Position numbers and translations under genes: made by a program
From: Hydra vulgaris
Taxonomy: Eukaryota > Cnidaria > Hydrozoa > Anthoathecata > Hydridae
Length of the DNA stretch: 64,000 nt
Direction of reading: 5' to 3'
Assembly (NCBI RefSeq): GCF_038396675.1
Contig: NC_088931.1
Location: 46,297,001 to 46,361,000, forward strand
Shown: in pieces, positions 36,521 through 53,167 of the stretch
How positions within the stretch are numbered: the first letter of the stretch is position 1
Layout of the letters: the number at the start of each line of letters is the position of its first letter
The notes under the pieces: model-generated
Told to the model about the DNA's origin: nothing
The model's database searches: none
Seen by the model: only the letters and a program-made list of their open reading frames with translations

Positions 36521-36526
36521 TTTATT
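36521..36526 (-). terminator. Polyadenylation signal AATAAA of DNAJC19
   Basis: AATAAA on the minus strand ten bases past the DNAJC19 stop codon; very close, so cleavage would give a short 3' untranslated region. Confidence 0.5.
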
Positions 36527-36535
36527 GCACATTAA

Positions 36536-36756
36536 CTAATTGGATTTTGTTTTTCCTTCCAAAATGTCTTTGGCTTCATTGATCTTTGAAGCTAAATAAG
36601 GAGAACCTCCTTTATCTGGATGGTTTACAATCATAATTCGTCTGTGAGAATCACGAATTCGCTGAAGATTTGCACTTGGACTTACTCCTAAGGAATAGAT
36701 TTTATATAAACATATGTCTGTATGTATTTATACATATACATATATATATACATACA

Positions 36757-36820
<64 letters not shown>

Positions 36821-37049
36821 ATATATACATATATGTATGTATATGTACATATATGTTTTATTACCTAAAAAATTAAAGCCAAATTACCTAAAATTAACGA
36901 TGCTTCTCGTTTAGACATTTTTTGTTCAAATCCTCCTTTATAATAAGCATTAATAGATATATCTGCAATGGATGGCATAGCTTTTTGCACTTGGTTCCAA
37001 TTAATTTTTTTACTAAGATTGATTGCTAATCTGCCGGCATATGCAACAC
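36536..37049 (-). CDS. DNAJC19: DNAJC19/TIM14 J-protein of the mitochondrial import motor, two exons (partial)
   Basis: Upstream exon 37049-36888 encodes [34 protein letters not shown] and REASLIL, then a GTAATT donor. Downstream exon 36687-36536 encodes [39 protein letters not shown] and [11 protein letters not shown], then TAG. The Gly at the joint is split G|GA. The invariant J-domain HPD motif is present. Human DNAJC19 has the same landmarks ([32 protein letters not shown]). The protein sits in the inner mitochondrial membrane and stimulates mtHsp70 in the PAM motor. The N-terminal exon with the membrane anchor should lie to the right of 37049 but was not identified. The intron between the exons holds a TA microsatellite (36739-36842). 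No lesion is seen, so this is probably a working gene. Confidence 0.9.
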
Positions 37050-39502
<2,453 letters not shown>

Positions 39503-39654
39503 GCATACTAGTCGAAAAATCTCTTAATGAAAAATCAGTAAACTGTAGTTTTTAAGAGAATGCTAATAAACCAGACCAGAAAAAGTTTAAAAACTTGAAT
39601 AAAGTTTTTTTTTTAAAGATAAATTGCTTGCCCAAACCAAACTCTTGGCTAATG

Positions 39655-39790
39655 TTGCAGCACTTTCTTGTAACAGCAGGCTATAAAATAGTCAATGTAG
39701 CGGCACTTCATTATAGCAGCAGGCTTTAAGATAGTCAATGTAGCAGCACTCCATTGTAGCAGTAAGTTAATAAGATAGTTGATGTAACAA
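39655..39790. repeat. ~45 bp repeats with AGCAGCAGGCT and GATAGTCAATGTAGC
   Basis: Three diverged tandem units. A fourth, well-preserved unit (GCGGCACTCC, GCAGCAGGCTATAAGATAGT) occurs alone at 43399-43442. Confidence 0.8.
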
Positions 39791-39799
39791 GATTCTGCA

Positions 39800-42140
<2,341 letters not shown>

Positions 42141-42143
42141 AAA

Positions 42144-42209
42144 GATCCAGTCTATGGCTTTACTATCAGCTCTATCTGGAATTTCTGTGTATTTAACATG
42201 GTACATCAC
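42144..42209 (+). CDS. Candidate transmembrane exon, gene not identified
   Basis: Between AAAAAG and a strong GTAAGT donor at 42210 the frame reads IQSMALLSALSGISVYLTWY then IT, a single hydrophobic helix of about 18 residues with a helix-ending Tyr/Trp. The exon is short, the acceptor lacks a good pyrimidine tract, and nothing else nearby extends it. It could be the signal anchor of a gene continuing into the acidic exon at 42539-42640, but the codon phases do not match directly, so another exon would be needed. Confidence 0.3.
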
Positions 42210-42370
42210 GTAAGTCCCATTCTTCCCTTTGGCCTCTGTGAAACCACACCTTAGACACTGTCATTATCTTCATCAATGTCCCTCTCATCTCAGGCTGGGA
42301 GATTTCTTCTTTTTGTTGTGGTCTTTTTTTTGGACCATTATCTTTTTTTGTTGCATTTTCTCACAGCCAC

Positions 42371-42410
42371 TTCAAACATTTATCACCCTGTTAGGTGATA
42401 AATGTTTGAA
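42371..42410. repeat. Perfect 17 bp hairpin
   Basis: Arms TTCAAACATTTATCACC and its reverse complement around CTGTTA. Confidence 0.95.
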
Positions 42411-42538
42411 ATCTCAGCAGTTAAACCTACCATCCCCAGAAGTTTGTGCAAATCTGGGCTGCAGTTTTTTGAGAAAATTTTTTTAAATAAACTACTTTTC
42501 TAATAATAAAGTAGACAATGGTGTCTGTGGTTTTTCAG

Positions 42539-42640
42539 GTCCTGAAGATAAAGGTGATGATTCTGTTGATGATGCTGCAGATGACAATGATATTGACAGC
42601 AATAAATGTAGTAATGTTGTTGAGGCAGAAACATTGTGAT
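42539..42640 (+). CDS. Candidate terminal exon with an acidic tail
   Basis: A good acceptor (GTGGTTTTTCAG) ends at 42538. The frame then reads PEDKGDDSVDDAADDNDID, SNKCSNVVEAETL and stops at TGA near 42638. Twelve of the first twenty-one residues are D or E, which looks like the acidic end of a nuclear or ER protein. The reading is less AT-rich than its surroundings. I do not recognise the protein, and no upstream exon can be linked with certainty. Confidence 0.35.
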
Positions 42641-43481
42641 TGCTAATTAAAACATTTTTTCTATTAACTAATTAAACTAATTAATATTCAATAGAACCAT
42701 ATTTCTCTTAAGAATGATATTCATTTACAATCTTAAATAGAAATTTAGTATTAAAATAAATTTGAAGAGCTATTTATAAACAATGTCTTTGACATTCATC
42801 CAACTGCCATTTTACTTTGCTAAAATTTCTAATTTCATTTGCTATACAAATATCAGTATTTTAACTGATTGATAGCATGCAAAAATAGTTAAAAACTTAA
42901 AAAAAGTACTTAACTTTATATGTACTTGTATTTGTGTGAAAAATATAAAAATTCCAATGTAGAAATAATTTTTCAAGTCAAAACAAACAACCACTGACTT
43001 TTATTTAAGTTTTTTATCAAGTTTAAAGGAAACTGGAAACTGGATGGAAAAACCACTCATCTATATATTCTAATTAAAAATCAATTTCATTGGTTAGAAG
43101 CCCAGGAATGGTTATGAAAATTTTCCTTATTGGTTAGTTAGTCTCTATCATGTAGAGCTTAATGTCCCACTCTCTTAATACAATAACACCAACCATTTCA
43201 TTATATGAACAGAGGAAATGGGGCTTAATACCCCCTGTTACTCTATATACATAAATAAATAAAAAAAAAAATAGAAAAAAGCATTTTGAAAAAAGTTATA
43301 ATAATAATATATATAGCATAAAACTTTTCAGTAAAAGAAAAAAACACACAGAATAATGAAATAAAAGATTGCTGCCCCAGCCTAAATCCTCAGTCGATTT
43401 AGCGGCACTCCTTTGTGGCAGCAGGCTATAAGATAGTCAATGTATGTACTTGAAGCCCTTGGCAGCAAACTAAAAATTATT

Positions 43482-43622
<141 letters not shown>

Positions 43623-45405
43623 GAAGAGTAGAATGACTCTTTTATAAGTTGAAAAAAAAATTTAGATATAAACTGAAGGGTAACTTTAAATAAAAAATCG
43701 AAATTTCTACAACATTTCAGAACATTCTAGAACACATTCGAAAATCCAGAAATAACATAGTCTGGTTTTTTCAAAGTGTATTACTTAAAAAGTTGCATTA
43801 TTGATTATAAGTGAAAACACTTGATCTGCTATTTAAACATTAGTATGTATAAAAATGTTTAAAATAAATTACTGGTTTACTTTTTGTTTTTAAAAAACTT
43901 AATAACAAATTAACAACACAAATAAAAAAAAATTGTTTTGTCATTTTGGTTTTAGTTTGATCATGAGTTGATCAAGTACAAATTGATCAAAATCAATATG
44001 TAAAATCATAAAATTTAAATTATACCGACCTGCAATGCTCAGGCCAGCAACTATAAGACTAGTCATTTATCAAACCGATCTTTTAGTATAAGTACATTGT
44101 TTAAAAATTTGTTAATTGTAATTACAAAAACGTGCAAATGGAAATATACAAACATATACCGCAGACTTTTTTTGTTTTCGGGCTCAATAATATAGTATTA
44201 TCCGGTAATGATGGTATTATCGTCCATCTTGATATGTTATCCGGATAGATTCCGGATAATACGTTGTTCTGGTATTATAACCATACCGCATTAAAAGAAT
44301 CAACTTCAAGTATAAGTTATAAAGTAAAAAATGTAACCAAATTTTGGTTCCGATGTACAATGATTCCGATATCCACTGATTGGAAATAAACAAAAGTAGC
44401 AATAATTTTTTTTAGACCACTTCGTAGCTGATTTAAGTTTCATTGCTTAAAAATGTCATTTTTAAAAGAAAATTTTTTAATGAAAAAGCAATAATTTCGA
44501 ACTTTATTTTATTTTACATATCATACCTGTGATTTTTCATATATTATAAATAAATAGGAAAAAAATTAAACAGTTTTCACTGTTATATATCGTATAAAAT
44601 AACATTCTTTCCATAAAAATGCATAGGATCCCGAAGAGGTCTTCCATGAGGAGTGTTGTGAGTATTTTAATGTGGTAATTCAAATGTTTATGACAGCTTT
44701 GAGGAGGGGGGGGGGAACCTACTACCCCCGTTCGGGACGATCCCGTGCATAGGAAGATAACTTTTTAGATTTAGAAATAATAGCATTCTTGATTGTGACT
44801 TTTAAGCACAAACAATTTTTTTTTGTGACGTTTGTGTCTTTAGTCGAAAGTTTTAACTGGCAAAATTTTTATTTATCTTTTTACCTGCTTTTGCCTAATA
44901 TCCAATTCATATGAAAAATGAAGGAGATATTCTATGAACAGGGTCAACTACAGCTGGGGGGACCAGGGCTCCCCAGGTGTTTTCTTCTAAAATATTATAA
45001 ACATAGAGGACTTTTATTTAGATATTTTACAATTGTACCCCATTTCGAAACCCATTTAAAAAAATGAAAAGAGAAGTAATAATTTCCCAATTTTATATAA
45101 CTTATTTTTGTAATTTTGAATTTGATTCAACTAGGAAAAATTAAATCACAGCAGTCACGTTTTCTAATTACAAACCGTGGTCATCAATATGGAATCGTTT
45201 CCAAAATAAAAATATCAAAGACCTAAAAAGCATTTTATCGTTTAAACAACAAACTAAAAACCATCTCCTTAATTCCTGACAATATATTATAGTTTACAGT
45301 ATTTGTTTTCAGATTTTTTTGTATTTTTACTTTTTATTTATCTTTTATTATTTTCTTCTTCTTATGTGTTTTAATTTTATAATAATTTTTTTTTTTTGTG
45401 TTTTC

Positions 45406-45413
<8 letters not shown>

Positions 45414-45450
<37 letters not shown>
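45414..45450. repeat. (CA)n microsatellite
   Basis: 18 CA units. Confidence 0.97.
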
Positions 45451-45454
<4 letters not shown>

Positions 45455-46634
45455 AGAATGAGTTTTGCTTAATTAAATTTTTATTTTTCTTTAAAAATTA
45501 AAGTGTTTTTTTATTTTTATTTTAATGAGTGACTGAAGGGGCTCTATGAAAAGGTTGTGATGATAAACGCATCATCCTTACCTTCTTTGAGTCCCTGACT
45601 GATTATAAAAGTATATATATATTATAAATTAAAAAGATTAAAAACGTTTTTTATAAAGGTTTTTTATGTTTACGATGTTATTTATTTTATATGAAAAATT
45701 GTAATATTGTTTAATCAGCGAAATAAAAGTTAAACAATAAAAAAAAATTAAAAAAAAAATTCGTTTCAATAGATGTTGCTTACAAAGAGGTTTTGACACG
45801 GTGTTTCGGTGTTTTCCCGAAATTTTTCCATCAATGGCTGTAAAAAATAATTGCAACAAAAAAAAAGCGAATCGTAAGAAATACTTATTGATAACTCATT
45901 AAACTTTAAATTTAATCAGGAAAAATCACTCCATAAATCACTGCCTCCATAAAATCCCCGATTTACAAAAAAAACCACTGCCTCCATAAAATCCCCGATT
46001 TACAACAAAAATTAATTGAGTTACAAATAATAAAAAAAAGATTCTTTATTAGTAGTTACAGATATGATTAGAGCTTCTTGTGATTCTATCATGCTTTAAA
46101 CAGTATGAATCAAACGATTTTGTATTGGCACATTTTCCTCCTTGTAGAGAATTATTTTCCTCCTTGTCAGAGATATTATATGGTCTACTTTTTTTTTTTT
46201 TTTTTTAAATATTGCTGTTAAGTGGATAAATATCTACACCTCTTACTTTACTTTCTAATCTTGTCACCGTGTAGTGAGATTCAGTATAACAATAACTTAT
46301 TTAGAAAAAAAAAAAAAAATTATGGTTACAGTTATAAAAGTGAGTGTTTTAATCACCAGACTTTAGATTCTGGGACCTTAAAATCTGGCTTTAATCATAA
46401 AAGCGTCGTTAGGAAAGATTTAAACGAGAATTCAACAGTAATAAAGCCGCTGTAATATTCGCAGATTAGAAATTTAACTTTTAAAAACTCATTGTTTTAA
46501 TTTTTAGCATCATCATAGTTGCGCCCATCTATCATCTCGCATCATGTACAATGTATCAAATGATTTTATGCAACACCTGGTTTACCCAATCAACGTACTT
46601 TACTGCGTGGCTGGTAACAGATACCATATACTAG

Positions 46635-46658
46635 CTTTGTTATGTATACATAACAAAG
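46635..46658. repeat. Perfect 24 bp palindrome
   Basis: CTTTGTTATGTA followed at once by its reverse complement, no loop. Confidence 0.95.
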
Positions 46659-46987
46659 AATATGCTACCCGGGATACCCTATGGGGTTTCCCGAATAACA
46701 TATTTGGGTAACCCTTCATAAGATAAAAAGACTATATATTGTAATATTTCGTACAAATTACATGCACGCAAAATTGTACGGGATATTACGGGTATCGTTG
46801 TAATAAAATTGTAAAACCTTAATCCCTGAGGAATATGTAGAGTTGTAGGAAAATAACTGCTGTAAAATTGTAAATATTTTTTTAAACATTTTTAACAACA
46901 AAGAATTGAATAAACTAGCTTTAAAAATTTTAACGATCCCGCGATCTAGAAACACTGAACGGCTTCTTATTATCATAAAGTCACTTC

Positions 46988-49900
46988 AGAGTAATTCCAC
47001 GTCAAAACAACCAATTTTTTTTAAAAATGCAACCCTATGTCCTTGGATTTTCTTTATATTTTTACCATAGTTAGTACATTATAAAATAAGATAAATCCCA
47101 AAATTTCAAGGTCTAACTCCCAACGGTTCGTGAGTAATGGTTGTTTTAATTTTGGCTACTTTTATTGTTTCGGTCATTTTCCGCCATTTTCAAATTTACA
47201 ATTCTCCTTATAAAACCAAGTCTTTAAATGTGAATTCTTAAATGTGAATTCTAAAAATAAGTGACTTAGTTAATCTCAAGGTGAGGAATTTGAATATACA
47301 AATAAAAAACTCATTTTATAATTAAAAAGTACCTAAATATCAATTATAAATGTTAAAACAATGGACACCTGCCCCAGTAAAATTTTTAGGTGTGCGGTAA
47401 ATTTTTTAAGCTTAAAATTTTAAATTAGATCATTGTATGTTTGAAGAACAGTGCGTGAAAAAATCATTTCTGCCAAATACATAATTTAAAAACTAAATAA
47501 AAAAACCCAAATATAGTATATTTCGCTTATCGTAGTATTCAAAATAATTAAAAAGGATGCATACTTGAACTGATATACAATTTTTTATAATATATCCTTT
47601 AAAAAATTATTGATTTACAAATGTATACTTATTAATTTTGTTAAAATCTTTTTTTGAAAGTTCGTATTTGTCTGATATTATTGTTGGTGCACTTATTAAT
47701 GTTATTACATTGGTGATTGGTATCCAACGATAATCATTCCTTTTCAGTCAGAAAAACTGTTCAGATGGACCGTGTGGATGCATAAACTTCATTTTTATAT
47801 CATTATATTCTTCATCTTTTTCCTCGACGACTGTAATCCACCAAGACGAGTCATATGTACATACGTAATATTCATACATTATTACATGCGTAATATTCAT
47901 GCATTAGCTCAAAATTTATTAAACTTAAATTTTGGTAACTTGATTTTTTAGTTATATTAATAGATTGTGGATTTATATCGTTACTAGTTTTTTTGAATAA
48001 CATAGATGTTTTCGAAACTGGTATGCAATGGTGAAATCCTCGAGTTCCTGGTATTGTTTTTCCTTCTCAAACCGTTTAATTTGCATAGCTCTAACATTAA
48101 CCATAGTTTCTTTATCAATTTTAAAGAACTTTATTGTGAGCTTTTTTTGAGTGCAAAATTCAAACATTGCATCGATTGTTAGTATTTGATTTTTCTTTGG
48201 ACTTTGAAAACTTTCTCTTGCTATTGTTTGTTTTACTGTACCGCCTATTGCATCGCAAGAAGATTTGCCGTGACTGGTTGCAAAAAATATCCGTTCAACT
48301 TCCAATAAAAAATCTTCTGAGTGATGGCATAGATTTAGAAAATTTTTATAATTTTTATACTGTCCTCCACATCCATCAGAAAATTAATACAATTTGAAAA
48401 TTAAAGGAGGGGTTTCTTTGATGTAATTACATAAAATAGTCTGGGTGAAGGGTGCATCCAGATTTACACCAATGATAACTTTGGATCTCATCTTGCACAA
48501 CAAATTCATAGTTTTCTAAAAAGTCACAAATCACGATACACTCTTTTTCATTCAATTTGAGTTTTAAATCTTTAAAAAACTTTGTTTGACATTTAGAAAT
48601 ATACGAGTGAGCTGTTAGTTCATCAATACCCTTCTCTACTAACTCTATATAAGTTTCAACAGTTTTAGTTTGTGTGACGAGTTGGTCCTGTCAGTACCTT
48701 GCCATTGATTAAAACTTAACTCGTCATCAAAATCAAGTTCTTCAAGCTCTTTAAGAAGAAATAGCTGTAAGGCATCTGTTCCTGGGCAACTCAAACATCT
48801 ATGAACCATACACTCATTTTTTGAAATGTCACAAACCACCTAAAAAATAAGTTTATTTATCATAATTTACTGTTAAATTTTCTATTATAATCATTAAATA
48901 GTTATAATAATAACTAAAATCATGATAATAATAATTAAAAGTAAAAGTAGTATCAAATTTAATTTCCGTATAAACTGATATCAATTTTTAGATTTCCTAA
49001 CTTATAACGTATATTAAACACACTTATAACTGAAAACGAACCTTTTTCATTAAATGTTTATAAGTTAAATCCCATTTAATTGCATATAAAAGAAGAACTG
49101 CATTTCGATGATAAACACATACACAAACTGAGTGAGCACCTGAGGCTCCAACACTTACACACCACTTAGGACGCAGACTGCAAAATTTAGAAATTCCAAG
49201 ATTAATCCCTGGATTTATAACTTTAAATTGGCTGTACAATTCTTTCAGGTTACACAATAGCAATCGTTTTTGTACTTGTATTCTGTTATTTTTTCCTTTT
49301 CCAACACTTACATAATCTTTTTTACCGACATTGTTCGTGAGTATTCATCATCTTCATAAAAACTTTGAACAATGGAGACAACATTAGGTGGAACACTTTT
49401 TCCAATTTTGTTTAATGGGAATGAAAGTATGCCACTCTCCTGTTTCATACGACGTGCTGTTCGAATAGCATTCACACTAACTTCAAAGTAGTTAGAAGCA
49501 TAGTCTCTTGACCAAGATTCAGAAGTTAAAGTGAGAATTTTTAATTTTTTTTTATAGTTGGAAGCATTTATCTTTTCTTTCATTAATAGTGTCAGCTTAT
49601 CCAGATCAGATGCTTTATTTTGATCTGTTTTCGAATAAGACGCAGTAGAATTATCTATAAAATGCGAATTACTTATTTCATAATGGGCTGCTAAATCTTC
49701 ACCAATCTTTTTTATTGATTTTTTATATTTTTTTATTGCAGATGCAACACGTTAATGTAAAGCAACAGAATGTAAATTAATAGGAGATTCTCCAAAAATT
49801 TCCAGGGATAAATTAATATGAGTAAATGGTTCATCTTCTTCTATTGATATTTCATCTACTTCATTTTCACTAGGGTATTCTACTGATAAAACTGCCTTTG

Positions 49901-51094
49901 ACTTACAGCTAGTACATAACTTCCACCCAGGTAAAACTTTTAATCCTAATGACTCAAAGTGTCTAGCCATCATTAAAGATATTAAATATTTACCTAAAAA
50001 AAAAAAGGATATTTAAGATACGAGTTGTATACTTTTACAGATAGTATTCATATATTTGAAATCAAATTACCTTTTATTTCTATTTTATACACTTTATAAA
50101 CATTACAACAATTGCCATTTTTCTTTTCAAATCTTTTTTGAAAGTAGTGAAAATGGTGATTACAAATGCTGAATAGTTTTTCACTAGCACGCAACTCAGA
50201 TCTCCATAAAATGTTTTGACAAGTATCAGTGTCTAGGTTATGTAGTGAAAAAATCTCTTTATTTCTAGAATATGAGGTTTTATGGCATTCTGACTTCAAA
50301 ACTTTACCAATATCGCATGAAATCATTTTAATAATGAATTTAAAAATGTTATACTTGCAAATTTAAAAATGCACAAGTAATAATTACATTATTTATGTAG
50401 GATTAATTACAACATTTAAGTTAGACGAATATGTCTGAATTCAGCAATTAAACTTTGATAATTGGGAAAGACAAGGAAACAAAAAGGAAATAAAAAGATA
50501 CATTAAAAAAACTTTTATAACATAAGAAACACTTTGATTTAGATAGGAATTATCATTTTTCCTAAAGTACTATGCAATATATATACATTTATACTACAAA
50601 AGTAAAATATTTACAAAACTATGTATTCGGCAGAAATGATTTTTTTGCACAATGTTCTTCAAACATACAATGATCTAATTTAAAATTTTAAGCTTAAAAA
50701 ATTTACCGCACACCTAAAAATTTTACTGGGGCAGGTGTCCATTGTTTTAACATTTATAATTGATATTTAGGTACTTTTTAATTATAAAATGAGTTTTTTA
50801 TTTGTATATTCAAATTCCTCACCTTAAGATTAACTAAGTCACTTATTTTTAGAATTCACATGTTTAAAGACTTGGTTTTATAAGGAGAAATGTAAATTTA
50901 AAAATGGCAGAAAATGACCAAAACAATAATAGTAGCCAAAATTTAAACAACCATTACTCACGAACCGTTGGGAGTTAGACCTTGAAATTTTGGGATTTAT
51001 CTTATTTTATAATGTACTAACTATGGTAAAAATATAAAGAAAATCCAAGGACATAGGGTTGCATGGTCCGGTTGTTTTGACATGGAATTACTCT
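46988..51094 (-). mobile_element. Orphan DNA transposon with ~480 bp inverted repeats (element iii)
   Basis: The left 46988-47483 and right about 50620-51094 are inverted copies with few differences, beginning AGAGTAATTCCA(C/T)GTC. They share AACCGTTGGGAGTTAGACC, TGGACACCTGCCCCAG and TTTAGGTGTGCGGTAAATTT. A minus-strand multi-piece gene lies inside. The target duplication is not evident. Confidence 0.88.
47973..50326 (-). pseudogene. Orphan gene of element iii (FATSHGK family, broken)
   Basis: Pieces on the minus strand, in order: MISCDIGKVLKSECHKTSYS with CCNVYKV (50326-50048); MMARHFESLGLKVLPGWKLC with TSCKSK, a C-x2-C finger (49973-49752), running past a stop to IKKIGEDLAAHYEISNS; KINASNYKKKLKILTLTSES and RTARRMKQESGILS (49583-49308). 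Then come NECMVHRCLSCPGTDALQLF and FNQWQGTDR (48839-48645), continuing as KCQTKFFKDLK, DFLENYEFVVQDEIQSYHW and TLHP. Last are FSDGCGGQYKNYKNFLNLCH and FFATSHGKSSCDAIGGTVKQ (about 48380-48210), to 47973. I recognise this block order from multi-copy uncharacterised proteins in Hydra, insects and molluscs, but know no proven function. The gene has a few stops and shifts yet is far less decayed than element i. Confidence 0.75.
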
Positions 51095-52250
51095 TGAGAA
51101 AAATTTCTTCAGAAATACTCTTCAGAAATACTTCAAAAATACTCTTCAGAAAAATTTCTTTAAATGTTTTTTTGAGTTTCAAAAATAATTTTTGTTGTTG
51201 TTGTGGTTATTAATTACATAAAAATATTAAAAATAACAACTGCTTTATATAAAAACTTTCTTTTAGATACAACTCAATAAAGACTCAATATTTCAACAAA
51301 AAATATATAATTTCATTTTTTTTGTTGTTGTTGTTGGTGTTTTTAATAAAAATTATTATTATTAAATAAATAATAAAAATCAATATTATTAAAATTTTAT
51401 CAAAATTTCGCTCCTTTTGGATGGCTTCGATTGGGTGGCTTTTTAAAAACATTTTTTTATGTAAGCTACTTTTTTCAATTCAGTATTTTTTTAATTATAT
51501 ACGCCACCTATAGGGGACATTTTTAAAGAGATGATGTTTTTAGCACCACCACAATATAAATGTAGGGAAGAGTATTTATGAAAGAGCCAGGCTTGAAAGA
51601 GCTGATGCGATTATTTCTAACTTACCGACATCCGACGATAGTTGTATTTTATTCTTTGTTGTCAACACTTTTATTCTTTGTTGTAAACGCTGGTAGTGGA
51701 GGGAATAAGGGTAAAAATAGTTCACATTGTGATACCAGCATGAAAATTGGCGAAATTGCTGTCAACAACTATAGAAATTGATAGAAAAAAGAACCCATTT
51801 CATTTTTTTGTTTTGTTTTGAATTGCAAAGTCTTTAACTTTTAGACAAATGGACTTAAAGGAATTCATTGTACAGTGTAAAATCAGCTTTAAATATAAGC
51901 GTAAACGATACACGTACTGTAAACGTTTTATGCAAAAACATAAATAATTTTTTTAGGTAAGTGCAAACAGTGTATGTAAACACCAATTCTTTTTTATTTA
52001 GTAGTAAGTTGATAAACATATCTTTCATGAAAAGTAACTTTCATGAATGTTATAAGAAACGTTTTATTTTTTCAGGTTTTCTGGAGTTATTATAATTTAC
52101 CAATGAAATTTCCTTTTGTATTTTGTATTTTGTTAATTTCCAAGCTTTTACAAAATTATAAACTTTAGAATGTTGGTAAAAACTTGAACAAAAGAATTGA
52201 AAATAGCTAGCTTTGTAATAAAACTAGTTATTTTCAATTAAACGTAAATT
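51095..52250. other. AT-rich DNA, no supported gene
   Basis: It opens with short tandem units (ATACTCTTCAGAAA) at 51113-51170. An open frame at 51578-51781 has no known domain. Confidence 0.4.
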
Positions 52251-52253
52251 TTT

Positions 52254-52666
52254 ATGTCTCGTAAGAGTTTCAAACTTGTAAATGGTGTAACAGGTTATGA
52301 GTTACCAAGAACTACAAATAATGCGAGTGTGATAAATGTTTCTTATGTCAAGAGCAATCATCAGTTAATAGCGATATTATTAATTCTTCTAAACCAAAAG
52401 AACAGAAAGAGACACTGGATATATATTGTTTTATTGTTTTAAAACTTTTTTTTGTTTTAAAACTTTTAAATTTTAACGATAAAAAGTTAATTCTACTAAA
52501 CTCAAAAAAACTACGCGGAACAGATGTGTTTATTAACGAAGACTTTGCGAAGAAAACAATGGAAAAGCGTAAAAAACTCTGGGATGAAGTGATCGAATTG
52601 AGAAAAGAAGGTAAATACGCAATTCTCAAGTTCGATTCTATTTTTTGTAGAGATCATAAAAAATAA
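52254..52666 (+). pseudogene. LINE ORF1 (frameshifted)
   Basis: ATG at 52254 opens MSRKSFKLVNGVTGYELPRT and runs into a frameshift near 52360-52440. The C-terminal half is clear at about 52515-52666: RGTDVFINEDFAKKTMEKRK, KLWDEVIELRKEGKYAILKF and CRDHKK, then TAA. The F-x-NED-x4-T-x3-RK-x-LW pattern matches the C-terminal RNA-binding domain of ORF1 proteins in CR1-like and L1-like LINEs. In live elements this protein coats the RNA. Confidence 0.65.
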
Positions 52667-53167
52667 TTTTTTTTTTAATTTTTTTTACATACAGTGTTAA
52701 GAAAGTTCTTCTAATTTATAACGCAATCAAAATGTCTGTAACAAATGATTTTAAATCGTTTAGTTGTAATTTTTCAGAAATGAGACACTTCGCATCTGAT
52801 GAAAAATTTGATCCAGATATTAATTATTTCAATGACATTATTACGGATTGTTATTATTACTATCCTAACAAATTAGAAGAATTTTTTTATAATTGTACAA
52901 AAAGCAATAATTTTGATCAACTAAGAATTCTTCATATAAATATTAGAAGATTAAACCGCAATTTTGAAAATCTTCTCAATTTGTTACAAGAAACCAACAA
53001 TTTTTTTAATATAATTTGTTTAACCGAAAGCTGGATAACTAAAAAAGATTTAAATACTACTTCAAATTTTAATTTTCCTTACTTTGATTTAATTTCTCAA
53101 GAGAAACTTATCAATAAACGCGGTGGAGGAGTTCTTATTTGTGTAAAGAAAAATATTGCGCATTATA

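Noticed and set aside
44630-44760. Possible MITE with ATGCATAGGATCCCG and CGGGATCGTCCCGAACGGG-like ends
   Set aside because: The two sides match only in short blocks and no target duplication could be found.
45319-45501. Phe/Leu/Tyr-rich frame followed by a His-Thr run
   Set aside because: Caused by T-rich DNA next to a (CA)n tract.
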